Shown here in pieces: positions 1 through 10,903 of a DNA stretch of 64,000 nucleotides (the stretch's first letter is position 1; every line of letters begins with the position of its first letter). The stretch lies in contig CATKHK010000027.1 of assembly GCA_949751835.1 (NCBI GenBank), positions 310,001 to 374,000 on the forward strand, in the 5' to 3' direction. The notes below the pieces were generated by a model. It was not told the origin of the DNA. It saw only the letters and a list, made by a program, of their open reading frames with translations, and did not search any database. A program made the position numbers and the translations under genes. The stretch is from Blepharisma japonicum. Lineage: Eukaryota > Ciliophora > Heterotrichea > Heterotrichida > Blepharismidae.

Positions 1-1
1 A

Positions 2-1903
2 GGACCTGGGGCTAGTCCTCCAATGACCTTCATAAATATTTTTCAAGATGCTTTACAAACCCATGCCCAGCAGCCTGCTTTACGAGTAAAGCGTGGAGGA
101 AAGTGGGTCACGTGAACTTACCAGCAATATTACGATGACAGCTTACGGTTTGCTAGAGCTGCAATTAATTTAGGAATTAGATCTCGAGCAGTCACAAACA
201 TCATTGGATTCAATGCTCCTGAATGGCTGATAAGCTTTGCAGGCTCATTAATTGCTAATTTAGTTCCAATTGGAGTCTATACAACTAACGGTCCAGAGGC
301 CTGCTTTTATATAGCAGATCATAGTGAGGCTGAATTATTAATTGTTCAAAATGAAATTCAGCTCAAAAAATATCTTGCAATTTGGGATAGGCTACCTCGC
401 TTAAAAGCAATTATTGTCTATTTGCCTGGGTCAGAATTGGAGTCTTTAAGAGCTGGGAAGCAAATTTTTACTTGGGAAGAATTCATGGCAACTGGAAGTG
501 ATGCTGAAGGAAAAGAGCTTGCAAAGAGAATGAGAGACATCAGTCCTGCTCAATGTGCAACTGTAGTTTATACATCAGGAACTACTGGGCCTCCTAAAGG
601 AGTACTGCTTAGTCATGATAACTACATTTGGTGTGCAAAATCCTGCGTTGATGATGCTCAACTGATGGCTGCAGATCCCAATGTTTTGGTATCATATCTT
701 CCTTTAAGCCATTCTGCAGCACAAATTATTGATATTTTTGGCTGCATGTATAAGAAAGGAATTTTATATTTTGCAGACGAAAACTGCTTGCAAGGGACTT
801 TGGGAAATACACTTAAAGAAGTTCGTCCAACCTTTTTTATGTCAGTTCCAAGAGTTTTTGAAAAAATTGAGGAAAGAATTAAAGCAATCGCAGCAAGTAA
901 AGGGTCATTCGCTAAAAAAGTTGGCACTTGGGCTAAAAAAGTTGGATATGAAGGAACTATTGAGCAGCTTCAACAGAAGCCAACTTCTTTCAGTTTTAGT
1001 ATTGCAAATGCTATTATCTTTACAAAAATAAAGCAAGCATTAGGATTAGATAGATGCAAGGCTTTTATTGTGAGTGCTGCACCAATCGCCAAATCAACTC
1101 TTGAGTATTTTTTAAGTCTAAACATACCATTGTTAAACGTTTATGGAATGTCAGAGTGTGCAGCCCCAGAAACTATGAACTATCTTCATAATAACAATAT
1201 ATGGAGTGTAGGGCAGCCTGTTAACGGCACAAGGCTTAAGATTCTAAGCCAAAGTGGAGAAGAATTACCTAGAGGGACCCGCGGAGAAATCTGCATGAAG
1301 GGTCGTAATAGATTTATGGGCTACTATAAGAATGAAACAGAAACCAAAGCAACAATTGATAAAAATGGTTTCTTGCATAGTGGAGATGAAGGATATCTTA
1401 ACGAAAAAGGGTTTCTATTCATAACAGGAAGATTTAAAGAACTTATCATTACAGCTGGTGGAGAAAATATTCCTCCAGTTTTAATAGAGGATACCATAAA
1501 AGAGGAATGCAAAATAATCTCAAACTGTATGCTGGTCGGAGACCATAAAAATTATTTAGCTTTAATGCTAGCTATTAAAACTGAGCCTGGACCTGATTTG
1601 AGCTTGACTAGAGTTTTATCAGGAGAAGTATTGAGGATCCTTGCAGAAATAGGATCCACAGCTAAAACCTATGATGAAGCTATGAGTGACCAGAAAGTAA
1701 AAAAATATATACAGGAAGGAATCGATAGAGCAAATAAAAGAGCTATTTCAAAGGCCCAACACGTGAGGAAATGGGTATTTTTGCCAAATGATTTCTCATT
1801 GCAAGGTGGAGAATTAACGCCAACCATGAAATTGAAAAGGAAATTTGTAGCACAAAAATATGCTAGTCTGATTGAAGAGCTCTACACCAGTCCTAATTTA
1901 TAA
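2..1903 (+). CDS. long-chain acyl-CoA synthetase, bubblegum (ACSBG)-like, 5' partial
   Basis: Activates long-chain fatty acids to acyl-CoA through an acyl-adenylate, probably at a membrane. The frame is open from the left edge, so the start is outside the window (633 residues visible). The N-terminal stretch reads GKWVTWTYQQYYDD and GFNAPEWLISF, as in ACSBG proteins. The AMP-binding P-loop YTSGTTGPPKG is at about 569-601, followed by YGMSECAAPE and the C-terminal adenylation signature HSGDEGYLNEKG..FITGRFKELIITAGGENI. One in-frame TGA (113-115) sits in WVTWTY and is read as Trp. It stops at TAA 1901-1903. Class is certain; the bubblegum subfamily is judged from the N-terminal block. Confidence 0.9.
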
Positions 1904-1958
1904 TTAATTATAAAATTTCTCAATTGATTATTATAAGCATTCTGTATATTATTTAGCA

Positions 1959-2486
1959 TTAATTTTTTGGCTTTGTGATAATCCTCTCTTTTGTTGGGTT
2001 ACTGAAGAGCCGATAATTGAGGATCTTAGTATTATAACTTCCAAAGCTAAGCGAGCTGCTCAAATCACTTGGAATATCTACTGAAGCCCCGCAGTCTTCG
2101 ATATTTTTCGACTCAAATCCTGTCACGTGAAAGCTTTCATTCATAAACAGCTTTCTATTACTGTTATTTGAAGAAAATACCTGTGGACGTCTAAGCATAG
2201 GCTTTTTTAGTGCGCTCTCCAACTCGCGCGCTGACTGAGATCCTAGAAGCTTGCTAGGCGAGCTTGGAGCGGTCTTCAAGGCTCTATCATCCCATATAAA
2301 ACAATCAGGTGTTTGCCTATTTAAGAAATTGTTTTCATTAAAGCCAGGCTTGCCAGACTTTTTTGTGAGGGAGTTACGACTTGAGAAAGTATGGAGGAGG
2401 GTTGGAGTGCTAGGCTTCTTCATAGGATAACGGGCATTACGAGTATCATTACCCTTTTTTAACGAACTTTTCGAATTCGAATCCAT
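1959..2486 (-). CDS. hypothetical protein, Ser/Lys-rich, 175 aa
   Basis: Not recognised. The protein is basic, serine-rich and predicted disordered, with no membrane segment or clear domain. It starts at the ATG at 2486 (MDSNSKSSLKK) and stops at TAA 1959-1961. It is convergent with the upstream acyl-CoA synthetase gene, with a 55 nt gap between the stops, and divergent from the coiled-coil gene at 2700. Open length, codon use and spacing like its neighbours argue for a real gene, but nothing shows its function. Confidence 0.55.
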   Translation of the reverse strand: MDSNSKSSLKKGNDTRNARYPMKKPSTPTLLHTFSSRNSLTKKSGKPGFNENNFLNRQTPDCFIWDDRALKTAPSSPSKLLGSQSARELESALKKPMLRRPQVFSSNNSNRKLFMNESFHVTGFESKNIEDCGASVDIPSDLSSSLSFGSYNTKILNYRLFSNPTKERIITKPKN

Positions 2487-2699
2487 TTATTTCTTAATAG
2501 AACGTATCAATATGCTATGCATAAATTTTATAGATAGCAAGCTAAACTAATAATTGTAAAAATATAAAGCTAATTAAGTGTCCTTATAGTTTTTTGCTTT
2601 AAATCTGCAACCTTCTTGATGATAATTTAATATAAATTCCATAATCACTTCATACTCACACTTTCTCAATAATTTTTCTCTTTCATATGTTTAAAATTT

Positions 2700-4688
2700 A
2701 TGCAAATGGAACTCAAAAAATCAAAAACTTTAAAGTCAACTCGTCCACCTTCTGCCGGCAAAAACACGATGGAAGTTATAGCTCCCCGCCAATCCACTGC
2801 TGAGTCTCAGCGTTCTCGTAAAACTCCTACCCGTAAACTTGAAAGGGTTTCCTCAGGTTCTACCTCTCCCAGCACCTCTTTGACTGATTTTTCTTCAATA
2901 CGTCCCTCTACTCTTGACTCCACCGAAAGATCTCGTCTAGAACTCTTAGCCACAAATCCTCTAAAAGCTTCTACAAACATCCAAGAGCTTTCGCAAAGAT
3001 CCCTAGAGCTTCAAGAAATGCTGCGAGAAAAAGAGGAGCAAATGAAACAAATCCAATCCATTGTTAGCCAAATGCAAGAAAAATCTGAATTATTTGAGGA
3101 AGAAGAGAGCTATGAGCAAGTAATGGACGCGTGAAGAGACATAAATGACGATGGAAAAGAAAAAGCTAGACAAAAAAGGATCAAAGAGATTGAAGATTTC
3201 ACTGAAAGCTTGAAAAGTCAAAGGGACGAGGAGGGAAATAAAATTGTGGAGTTACCAGAAGATTATGAAGAAATTTTGCAAACAGCGACAGATCATGCTG
3301 TGCTAGCGAAAAAGGCGAATCAAGAAGAAGAAAAAGTGGATTGGATACAGGTGTATGAAGCAAAGCATGCAAAGGAAAAAGAAGATGCTAAATATAGACA
3401 AAAAATGGAAAGAATTAAACAATTAGATTTGGTAATTGCTGAGAAAGAAAAGCAATTAAGAGATATCAGAAGTAGGGACTCGGAAAGTGATAGGAGAAGT
3501 GTTGATAGTAAAGAATCTGTTTTTATTACTCGTCCTGGAGCAAAAAGTCAAGCTCATTCTGTTTCTTCTATTAGCACTCGTGCACAGCCCAAGGATAAGA
3601 TTCTTAAAAATATAGAAGCAGCTTCAAACTATAAAGGACATTATTCTTTAATCGATAGGCTTGGAAATAGCGATAAAACCAAGCTAGATCGACTTTTGCA
3701 AGAAGCAGATTCAAAAGCAATACAAGAATATACAGGAATTATATCAAACGATACCTCCAAAAGATTAGAAGAAATTGATGCTGCACTCAGAAACATGGTC
3801 CCACAAAGTGATTGGGAATCAAGGTCAATCTCAAATGGAGCCTCCTCTGAGATGAGCTCCAAAAAATCTTCAACTGCTTCTAAAAAATCCAAAGCAAAAC
3901 CAGCAGAGCCAGCAATTTTAGAAGAACAAGAAAGAAGAAATGACTATCAAAGGATAAAAGAAATCAATAAATCTTTGGCTGAACTAAATATGAGACCCCA
4001 AAGAGCTTTGACTGAAGAAGAGCTCCAGAGCTTAGTTCTTGATGCTACACTATCTATTGAAAGCAGCAATAGAGAAATCCAAAAAGCAATTTTATATGAT
4101 AACTCCTCAATGCTGGATGAAGCTAAAGATATAATCAAAAAATTAGAAAACTTGGAAAGCCTTGATGTTGGACAACTAAATAATTTACTAGGTGATGCTG
4201 AAAATGCAGTAGAAAAATATGAAAAAGCAGTTGAATTACAAGAAAAGGTAATTGAAAATGAGCCTCAATTTGTGCAGGCTAGACAAACATTGGAGCAGTT
4301 TATGAAAGAATGTGATGAAAAAAAGGCTGAACTGGAAAATGCATTAGAAAAATTAAATAAAATGGATAGTCGGATTCAGAAAGAACTCAAAGCTTGCCAA
4401 GATAGCGAAGAACTTGAAAAACTAGCTGAAATGGAAAAAATATATGTTCCTGAAGATAAGCAGTTGTCAATTGAAGAAATAGATCAAGAAATTGAAGCAA
4501 AAGTTATGAACAATTATAATCAGCCACAATCAAATTTTAGTGATCTGGCTGATATTAATCCAGAAAATTATCCAACTTTATACTATATGTATGAAAAAGT
4601 TCTTCAAGAGCCAGATGGCGAAAAACTTGTGAATCAATTGGCAAATAATGATGAATCTCATAATGATGAAGAAAAGAATGATGAATAA
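2700..4688 (+). CDS. coiled-coil protein, 662 aa (possibly FSIP1-like C-terminal region)
   Basis: One reading frame interrupted by a single TGA at 3132-3134, read as Trp. The N-terminal ~100 residues are Ser/Thr/Pro-rich and basic. The rest is strongly charged with long predicted coiled coils (about residues 100-160, 190-260 and 380-560). A C-terminal block (LEKLNKMDSRIQKELKACQ) faintly recalls the fibrous-sheath-interacting protein region, but this is only an impression. The C-terminus is acidic. It is probably a structural or cytoskeletal protein. ATG at 2700, TAA at 4686-4688. Confidence 0.75.
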
Positions 4689-5261
4689 TAAAGAAATTAA
4701 TTTGAAGAAAATGCTAAAAATAAATATCATTGATTTCATACATTATTAATCTTCAGTGCATAATATTTTCACTTAATTCTTCACAAATCTTTTCGCTTCT
4801 TGCTTTATGTATATTAAAAAAAGCAGAAATAGTAAGTAGCAATTTTTATATGGTCTATATTAAATAATCAAAATCAAAGCCAAAAGAGAAAAAAGGAAAA
4901 AAGATAGGCAAATGGTAAAAGGATTTCCAGATTTTAGCATTTTCTTTAAACTAATCTTCAATTTAGTATTTAAATAATCTTATTGCCTATTATGAAATTT
5001 AACCTAACCTAAATTAAAATTCAGTTAGTATTAATCTGATAAGTAAAGAGATCCCTGCATTTATCAGTTTAAAGATTAAAGTTTATTTTATTATTAATAT
5101 TACTATCTATTTATCTATCTCAAACTAATTTATATTTTAAATATATTTTAAGTCAAAATGAATTTCACAAACCTATCAAGTCTAAATTTACTGATAAATT
5201 GTAATATTCGACAAAAAACTTGTAAATTCTCTTGATTGGCCAAAATATTGATAGAAATAAA
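4689..5261. other. intergenic, 573 nt
   Basis: AT-rich spacer with no convincing coding frame. It holds a purine run near 4880-4905, two CCTAA units near 5001-5012 that are too short to be telomeric, and a degenerate TATC/TATT stretch near 5100-5120. The promoter of the kelch gene presumably lies here, but no motif can be assigned. Confidence 0.6.
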
Positions 5262-6779
5262 ATGGGTTCATGCATTTCAAAACATGATAATCAAAGCAAG
5301 AATGTTTCAATGCTGCCTGTTGTGCAACAAATTCCAGAATTTTATTATTTGTCCCGACTAAGCAAAGAGATCCTCCACATAAAGCCGCAAGCAATAACTA
5401 AGTATGCGCTTGACAAAAAATTAAAAATTTATGAAGATTCTGCAGTAGGGTATCTTTCAGACAATCAATTGATGGTTATTGGTGGAACCGATAAAACTGG
5501 CTGTTTAGTTAATAATGCTTATATAATAGATTTAGGCAGCAAGAAAGCCTCAGTTATTTCGAAATTGCCTTTGGGATCAAAGGGAGGGTACATATTTCAA
5601 TATAACAAATATGTCTATTATATTGATGGGCTGATTGAAGGAGAAAACGAAGATTCTAATCTAATGGTAGAGCCTGCTCCTCTTATGAGATATAGCATAG
5701 ATGATAATTGTTGGGAATACTATGCCAACCGTGAGCCTGCAGTTAAGAAGGAAATAAAAAGATTTTTAACAAAAAAAGTCACTGAAAGATATGATGATTA
5801 TGAGACTGAAAAAATTCATATCAGAGAAATTTCATACACTGATCTAATCAATTCAGGTATCTTTTTGTATAATGGGAAAATTTATTTCCTAGGTGGGCAG
5901 AGAATTAATACAATAGGAAAATTAAAATCAACTAAAAAGATTTACTCTTTGGATTGTGACTCTCTGGAATTTAAAATTGAACCATGCAGAATGCCTATAA
6001 AAGTAATTAATCCTCTATGCGCAGTTCGCTCCAATAATGTTGTTATAACTGGAGGCATTAATCCAATTGATAATAAACCGAACTATCAAGCTTACACTTT
6101 GGTTTTCGCTGAAAAATTGGAATTTAAAAGATTGGAATCAATAAAAGACCCTCTTTCAGAAAAATATCCTCCTCTAACAACAAAGGAAGCTTCACTATTT
6201 TTTTCATATCCAAAAGTAGTTTATATAGATAATGGCCTGTTAAAATGGACTCAAAAAGATATTGAAGAAATCTCATCAAAAGCAATTGTCAATCCCGATA
6301 AAAAAATAGAAATTTCAGAAATGAAAGCTGAAGAAAAAGATCCAGTAAAATATCACCATAAAATTTCCACAGCTCTTCCTCTTGAAAAGCATAGTAGCTT
6401 CGATAAAGAAGAGGGATCGCCAAGCTCAAGTGAGTATAATGAAGAGCCTTTGGTGGAGCCTATTGAAAAAAATCATAGAATCCAAACAGAAAATCCAAAT
6501 GCAATTCATGATAGAATTATTGAAAAAAATAATTTGGTTTATGAAGAAATAGGACCTGGAGGGTTGAAAAGGTTAATTAGAGGCATGACGTTTGATGTAG
6601 ATGAGTTTAAGAGGAGACTTACAATTATAGAAGAAGAAAAAATGAAGAAAAAAGAAATGGCAATGCATAAAAATACAGGGTTCAAAGATTGAATTGTTGG
6701 GGAAAAAATTGAGGGAGAAGAACAGCCTGAAATAAGAAAAAGGAATGAAGAAAATAAAATTGTGAGAGATCGAGCGTAG
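5262..6779 (+). CDS. kelch-like repeat protein with N-myristoylation signal, 505 aa
   Basis: The first ATG of the frame (5262) gives MGSCISKH, a classic N-myristoylation signal (Gly2) with a palmitoylatable Cys4, so the protein is likely membrane-anchored. The body has kelch-like blades: MVIGGTDKTG, YIFQYNKYVYYIDGLIEG, GIFLYNGKIYFLGGQ and NNVVITGGINP, roughly residues 60-330. The C-terminal third is charged and ends in a helical block containing LKRLIRGMTFDVDEFKRR. The TGA at 6690-6692 is read as Trp and the frame continues 28 codons to TAG 6777-6779. A TTG 10 codons upstream is open but is not a plausible start. Ligand or partner unknown. Confidence 0.8.
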
Positions 6780-7232
6780 ATTTGAAATTTTAATAATTTT
6801 CCATTAAATTTAATTTAGAAAGATTTAATAATTGAGGTTATAAGTAGGCATTAAAGTAATCATTAAATCTGGTAAAAAGTTAAAAATCGATCCTTTATTA
6901 TATTTCTTATTTATGTTTAAATTTAAAAATAAAATTTTTGGTAATAATCCGTAATTTTATAATGAGATTTTATATGTAGTAACGAAAATAGCACAAAATT
7001 ATAATTTTATAAAATCTTCATTTCACATATTACTGACTTTTTGATTGCTACTTATTCTAGTATGGTCTTATTTCAGATTAAATATTTAAAAAAGCCATTA
7101 ACATTATTTAACTGATTAATTTTCTATGCAAACCTAAAATCTGACATTTTAATATATATCCCTAATTACCAGCAAAAATGCCGTTCCATTTTAGCATATT
7201 TAAGCAAAATACAAAAGTAATAATTTATAACA
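6780..7232. other. intergenic, 453 nt
   Basis: Very AT-rich, with no coding frame. Around 6950-7040 two ATTTTATAA-type blocks give a loose, imperfect inverted arrangement that is not distinguishable from low-complexity AT sequence. Confidence 0.5.
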
Positions 7233-7703
7233 ATGGAATCAAGAGAACCAAGGTCAGGCTCTAGAAACGCTAACAGGATTAATGTAGATGATATTGAAGG
7301 AAGTTCCTCAAGCTCTTCTGAAGATGAAGGACCAGAATTGCCTAAGGAGCTTAAACAAATCCCGAGTAGTTATGCCTCGAGTTTTCAAAAAAAAAGAAAA
7401 TGTAATTGCACAGTCAAATGCTGGAAAGATTGAATAATTATTTTTTTAGCATTTTTAGCTTTTTATTGCTTTTTGGGATTTTTCATGTGGGCAATGGTCG
7501 AGCCAATGCTTTATGATACCTATACCACTCTGATAATTTGGGGAAGCATCTGGGTTGCTTTTGTTACATGTATTCTGATTGCTGTAATATGGAGGCAACA
7601 CCAGCTTAAATTAGAAAGAGTTAAGCTAGAAGAAGCGGAAAAACGTGCAGAAGAAGAAAGACTGAAGCCAGTTCAAATAAAAGTTGAGGAAGACAGAGAA
7701 TAA
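7233..7703 (+). CDS. two-TM membrane protein of unknown function, 156 aa
   Basis: A TGA at 7431-7433 (Trp in CWKDW) joins two frames into one protein. Residues 1-60 are polar with an acidic Ser-rich patch (EGSSSSSSEDEGPE). Two hydrophobic helices follow: IIIFLAFLAFYCFLGFF at about 68-84 and LIIWGSIWVAFVTCILIAVI at about 98-117. A charged, Glu/Lys-rich coiled-coil tail ends the protein. Both termini are probably cytosolic. The fact that the first helix begins exactly at the UGA supports UGA as sense. Family not recognised. Confidence 0.75.
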
Positions 7704-7941
7704 ATAATACAAGTTTTTAATAGCAAACTTTTGAAAAATAGGGTTGATTTAATTAGCCTATTGTTTATAAATTTCTATGGAGACATTTATAGCTTGTTAT
7801 TTGCAATAAATTATGCTATTTTATTATATAAGCCTGAGATCTTATAAAGAACTATTTTAAATGTTACAAGTTTCTTTAGTTATAGAAAAATCAACTAAAC
7901 AGCTTTCTTATCACTTTGAATTATATCATAAATTATTTATT

Positions 7942-8685
7942 TTAAGTAGCTGTAAGCATCCTTTCAGCATCGTTTGAAGGTTTAAGTAAGAATCTTTCTC
8001 TTTTTGCAGATGTGTCCCTTATAGGAGTTTTCGTTCTTTCATGTTCAGAAGGTGTAAGAGGAATATATTGCTGCGATTCTAGCCTATCTAGTCTAGATTT
8101 AAGTAAATGCAGCGTCTGCAATGCCTCAGTATGTTCTTCCTGCATGAGTCCAAGCTGAGTTTTAAGCCTTTTATTTTCCATCTCCAAAGCGTCAACTCTT
8201 TGTTCATATTCCGAATGCTTATGCGATTTTAAATCCTTTTTGACTCTTTTTATAATTTGTCTCAAATCTACAAGTTCACGTTGCAAGACTGAGTAAACGT
8301 TTTCAGGTAGCTTGTCAGGCATAGCTTCAGTTTGTGCATATTGGCGGGCTTTCACATTTGACTTTTGATTCTGAGTTTGTCTGCTTGGGTCTGCTGTTGC
8401 TAAAAGCTTTTTTAAGTTCTTTATCGTCTCATTATACTCTGTCCTTAGTCTTTCTGCCCTCGCTTTGACAGCTTTCGGTGTCAATGATTCGCTTCTTAGC
8501 TGGGAACACTTAGCCATAACTTGTACCATATTCATTTTCAAAGTTCGCAATACTTCCACAAATCTCTCTCGAATTTGCATAGGAATTGAGGCATCTTCTT
8601 CGACTTTTTCTTTGCAGGACTGAAGCCCTTCAAGTTCTTCTCTCAGCGTGGATTCCCATTCTCTTACTTCTTCTAAAATATCCAT
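7942..8685 (-). CDS. coiled-coil protein, 247 aa
   Basis: Starts with MDILEEVREWESTLREELEG and is mostly helical, with predicted coiled coils over residues 1-75 and 130-205. A linker of basic, Gln-rich sequence lies between them. The C-terminus (LTPSEHERTKTPIRD) carries Thr-Pro sites typical of CDK/MAPK targets. No known domain. ATG at 8685, TAA at 7942-7944. Confidence 0.7.
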   Translation of the reverse strand: MDILEEVREWESTLREELEGLQSCKEKVEEDASIPMQIRERFVEVLRTLKMNMVQVMAKCSQLRSESLTPKAVKARAERLRTEYNETIKNLKKLLATADPSRQTQNQKSNVKARQYAQTEAMPDKLPENVYSVLQRELVDLRQIIKRVKKDLKSHKHSEYEQRVDALEMENKRLKTQLGLMQEEHTEALQTLHLLKSRLDRLESQQYIPLTPSEHERTKTPIRDTSAKRERFLLKPSNDAERMLTAT

Positions 8686-8794
8686 ATAATGATTTTATTG
8701 CATTTCCATAAAGTTTGAAATTTACGAAGTCAAATTACAATTTTATTAACAAAATGGCAAAATAAAAAACTATAAAATTCGTTATACAATGCAT

Positions 8795-9313
8795 TTAATC
8801 TTGTCTTGGGCGCTTCACAGGCTCACCACACGTTATTGGGATGAATCCAGACATGTCACACTGGGTGTTTTCTGAGAAATTCCTCAAAGGCCCATACTGA
8901 GAGTTATACCCTGAGGCTGGCTGAGGATAGCAAAACCCTTCATTTGTCCTCCAGTAATGACTTTGCTGGACATTTATTGCCTTATTTAATTCTCCCATGT
9001 ACTTCACGTAAGCACTATATTGCATCATCTGCATGTACTTGTAGTAAAACTGCAAGTGCACATTAGGTTGTAGGTTTGGCTTAGAAATCGCTTCAGGCTG
9101 GACTTTCGAGGCTCCAAGCTTCTCTATTTTGATGAAATATTTCTGGGCATGCGATCGAATTTGTGCCCCAGTTCGGGTCACCACATGCTCTTCTACCTTT
9201 TTCCAGTTCTTCCCATATAATTCGATTGCCTTTAAGAAGCGTTGATGCTCTTCATAAGTCCAACGGCCTGGCCTTTTCCCGAGCTTTGCTGAGTCGCTGA
9301 ATTCATGGTCCAT
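8795..9313 (-). CDS. SHAQKYF-class MYB/SANT protein, 172 aa
   Basis: A single MYB-like repeat at residues 14-68 begins GRWTYEEHQRFLKAIELYG and ends with the diagnostic GAQIRSHAQKYF. This is the one-repeat class best known from plant CCA1/REVEILLE regulators and also expanded in ciliates and other protists. The remainder is Tyr/Gln-rich and probably disordered. Likely a sequence-specific DNA-binding protein; target unknown. ATG at 9313. Confidence 0.9.
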   Translation of the reverse strand: MDHEFSDSAKLGKRPGRWTYEEHQRFLKAIELYGKNWKKVEEHVVTRTGAQIRSHAQKYFIKIEKLGASKVQPEAISKPNLQPNVHLQFYYKYMQMMQYSAYVKYMGELNKAINVQQSHYWRTNEGFCYPQPASGYNSQYGPLRNFSENTQCDMSGFIPITCGEPVKRPRQD

Positions 9314-10172
9314 GTTTATTTATTGGATTTATTGTTAAATGGATGTTAATTGAACTGAAATTTACACAAAACGGTTTTGTTCACCAGCATAAAATTCTAA
9401 GACTCGAAAAATTAATTTTAAACGTGAAAAACAGAAATCTCAAAATAATGAGTATCTTGATTTGTCTAAAATAAGATTCAAGACTTGAAAATTTCCCTTT
9501 CAATTTCTTATGGAATTTTGTATAAGGTTGGCACGTTGTGGTATTTGCAATATGTTTCAACAAAAAAGAAAAATCTAGAATCCCTGTTGAATTTAAGATA
9601 TTAGCAATTTATTCAACAGCAAGTTTAATGGGAATTCAAAATTTAACCAGAGATGCAGAAAGCCTTTGAAAATTCTGAGTTTTTGATAAATCTCTAATGC
9701 TTTGGTGGAAAATGGTAATGATATTAAAGCATATTACCAATATTTTATAAATTTGTCCTTTAAAAATAAATTCTAATTAAAAGATTGTTTTATATTCAGT
9801 TCTTTCCAGGTATAATCTGGCAGTTCAGAACTAATAAAAAATTGCCAAAATTTTCTAAGATCTATATGATATGAAGAAAGATGGATGAAATTCAATATCG
9901 TAATTACTGATAAGACATTTACCCAAAATTATAATTGGCAGACTTATAAAATAATTAATAAGAGAGAATGGAAAAGAAAGAATAGAAAATTTGGCTTATT
10001 TAGAGAATTTTATCATATGATATGCTAACCTAATTAATCAATTTTTTTATCTCATAAATATGTGAAAACTTTATAATAGGTCATCAAAATTAGTCCCAGA
10101 TTTTTAATTTTGAATTATTTAATTTGATAATCCTAGGGGGCATTGACTAAAATAGTTACTAAAATCATAGTT
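9314..10172. other. intergenic, 859 nt (largest gap in the window)
   Basis: AT-rich with no convincing gene. A 74-codon open stretch (9526-9750, three UGAs) translates to fairly protein-like sequence containing RIPVEFKILAIYSTASL and RDAESLWKFW, but it has no good start and ends abruptly. It may be a gene or transposase relic, or chance. An in-frame TAG at 10134-10136 bounds the next gene. Confidence 0.5.
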
Positions 10173-10805
10173 ATGGAAAATTTAGACATATGCTTGACTT
10201 CAGGTTCTCTAAGAGACATGCTCACAAAAAGGGCCAAACTTCCACTTTATTTGCAAGTTCTAAGAATAAGAGAGATAAGACAAATATATCTTAAAATAGA
10301 ATTATCAGATTCTAGTTGTATTTTTAATGGAGTTGGAACAAAGACAGCAGCTTTTAAAAGCTCAATACACTATGATTTCTCACCAACATGCTTAATTCAA
10401 GTTAACTCTTATGACATTATTACAAGTAAAGATGGAAGTGATAAAGTGATTACTTTAGAGAATTTTTTGGTAGTTAGTCCTCAAACAAGTATCATTGGAA
10501 ATCCAAAGTGAATCAGCAGTTTTAATGAATCTGATGAAAATCCAACATATGTTTCAGATAATAACTCTAATAAGTCAGTACAAATATTGAGCGAGATGGA
10601 GAAAAGTGGGAGCGAATCAAATCATTCTGAAGGTTCAACTCTTATTCAAGGACAAAAAGTAGCTCAGCGCATTGAGGATGCAAATAAAATGTTATGTGAA
10701 ATGAAGACTATTTATGATTCGAGATTTAATCAGTTGGAAAGCCAAATGCAGAGACTGCAAGCAACAATGCAGAAAATTATTAACAATTTTAAAATAAACA
10801 GTTAA
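10173..10805 (+). CDS. stand-alone RPA1N-like OB-fold protein, 210 aa (tentative)
   Basis: Residues 1-115 resemble the N-terminal OB domain of the large replication protein A subunit: LTSGSLRDMLTKR, then LYLQVLRIREI, a strand block with LKIELSDSSCIFNGVG, then CLIQVNSYDIITSKDG and VITLENFLVV. In RPA1 this domain binds partner proteins rather than ssDNA. Here the ssDNA-binding domains are absent. A polar linker and a C-terminal coiled coil (about 155-205, ending MQRLQATMQKIINNF) follow, which suggests oligomerisation. The TGA at 10509-10511 is Trp. ATG 10173 is the first Met after the upstream TAG. An RMI1-type OB fold is the main alternative. Confidence 0.6.
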
Positions 10806-10903
10806 GTTAATTTAGTAGATTTAGCGCATGATGTATAAAAATACTAAGAAGCTTAAATATAAATGAAGTCATTTAGACCCCCCTTCTTAAGCTAATAAAA
10901 TAA

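Noticed and set aside
4244-4258. GTAATTGAAAATGAG, a 15-nt frame-preserving intron look-alike in the 662-aa coiled-coil gene
   Set aside because: It fits ends, length and the position-10 A, but lacks the T-rich stretch of real introns here, and there is no homologue to test length.
5001-5012. Two CCTAA units resembling telomeric sequence
   Set aside because: Too short and not in the expected repeat register; the region is between ordinary genes.
6950-7040. Imperfect inverted repeat in an intergenic AT-rich stretch
   Set aside because: Matches are limited to A/T runs and are expected by chance at this composition.
9526-9750. 74-codon open stretch resembling the N-terminal part of a DDE transposase
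   Set aside because: No start, no continuation in any frame and no catalytic residues are visible; protein-like composition alone is not enough.
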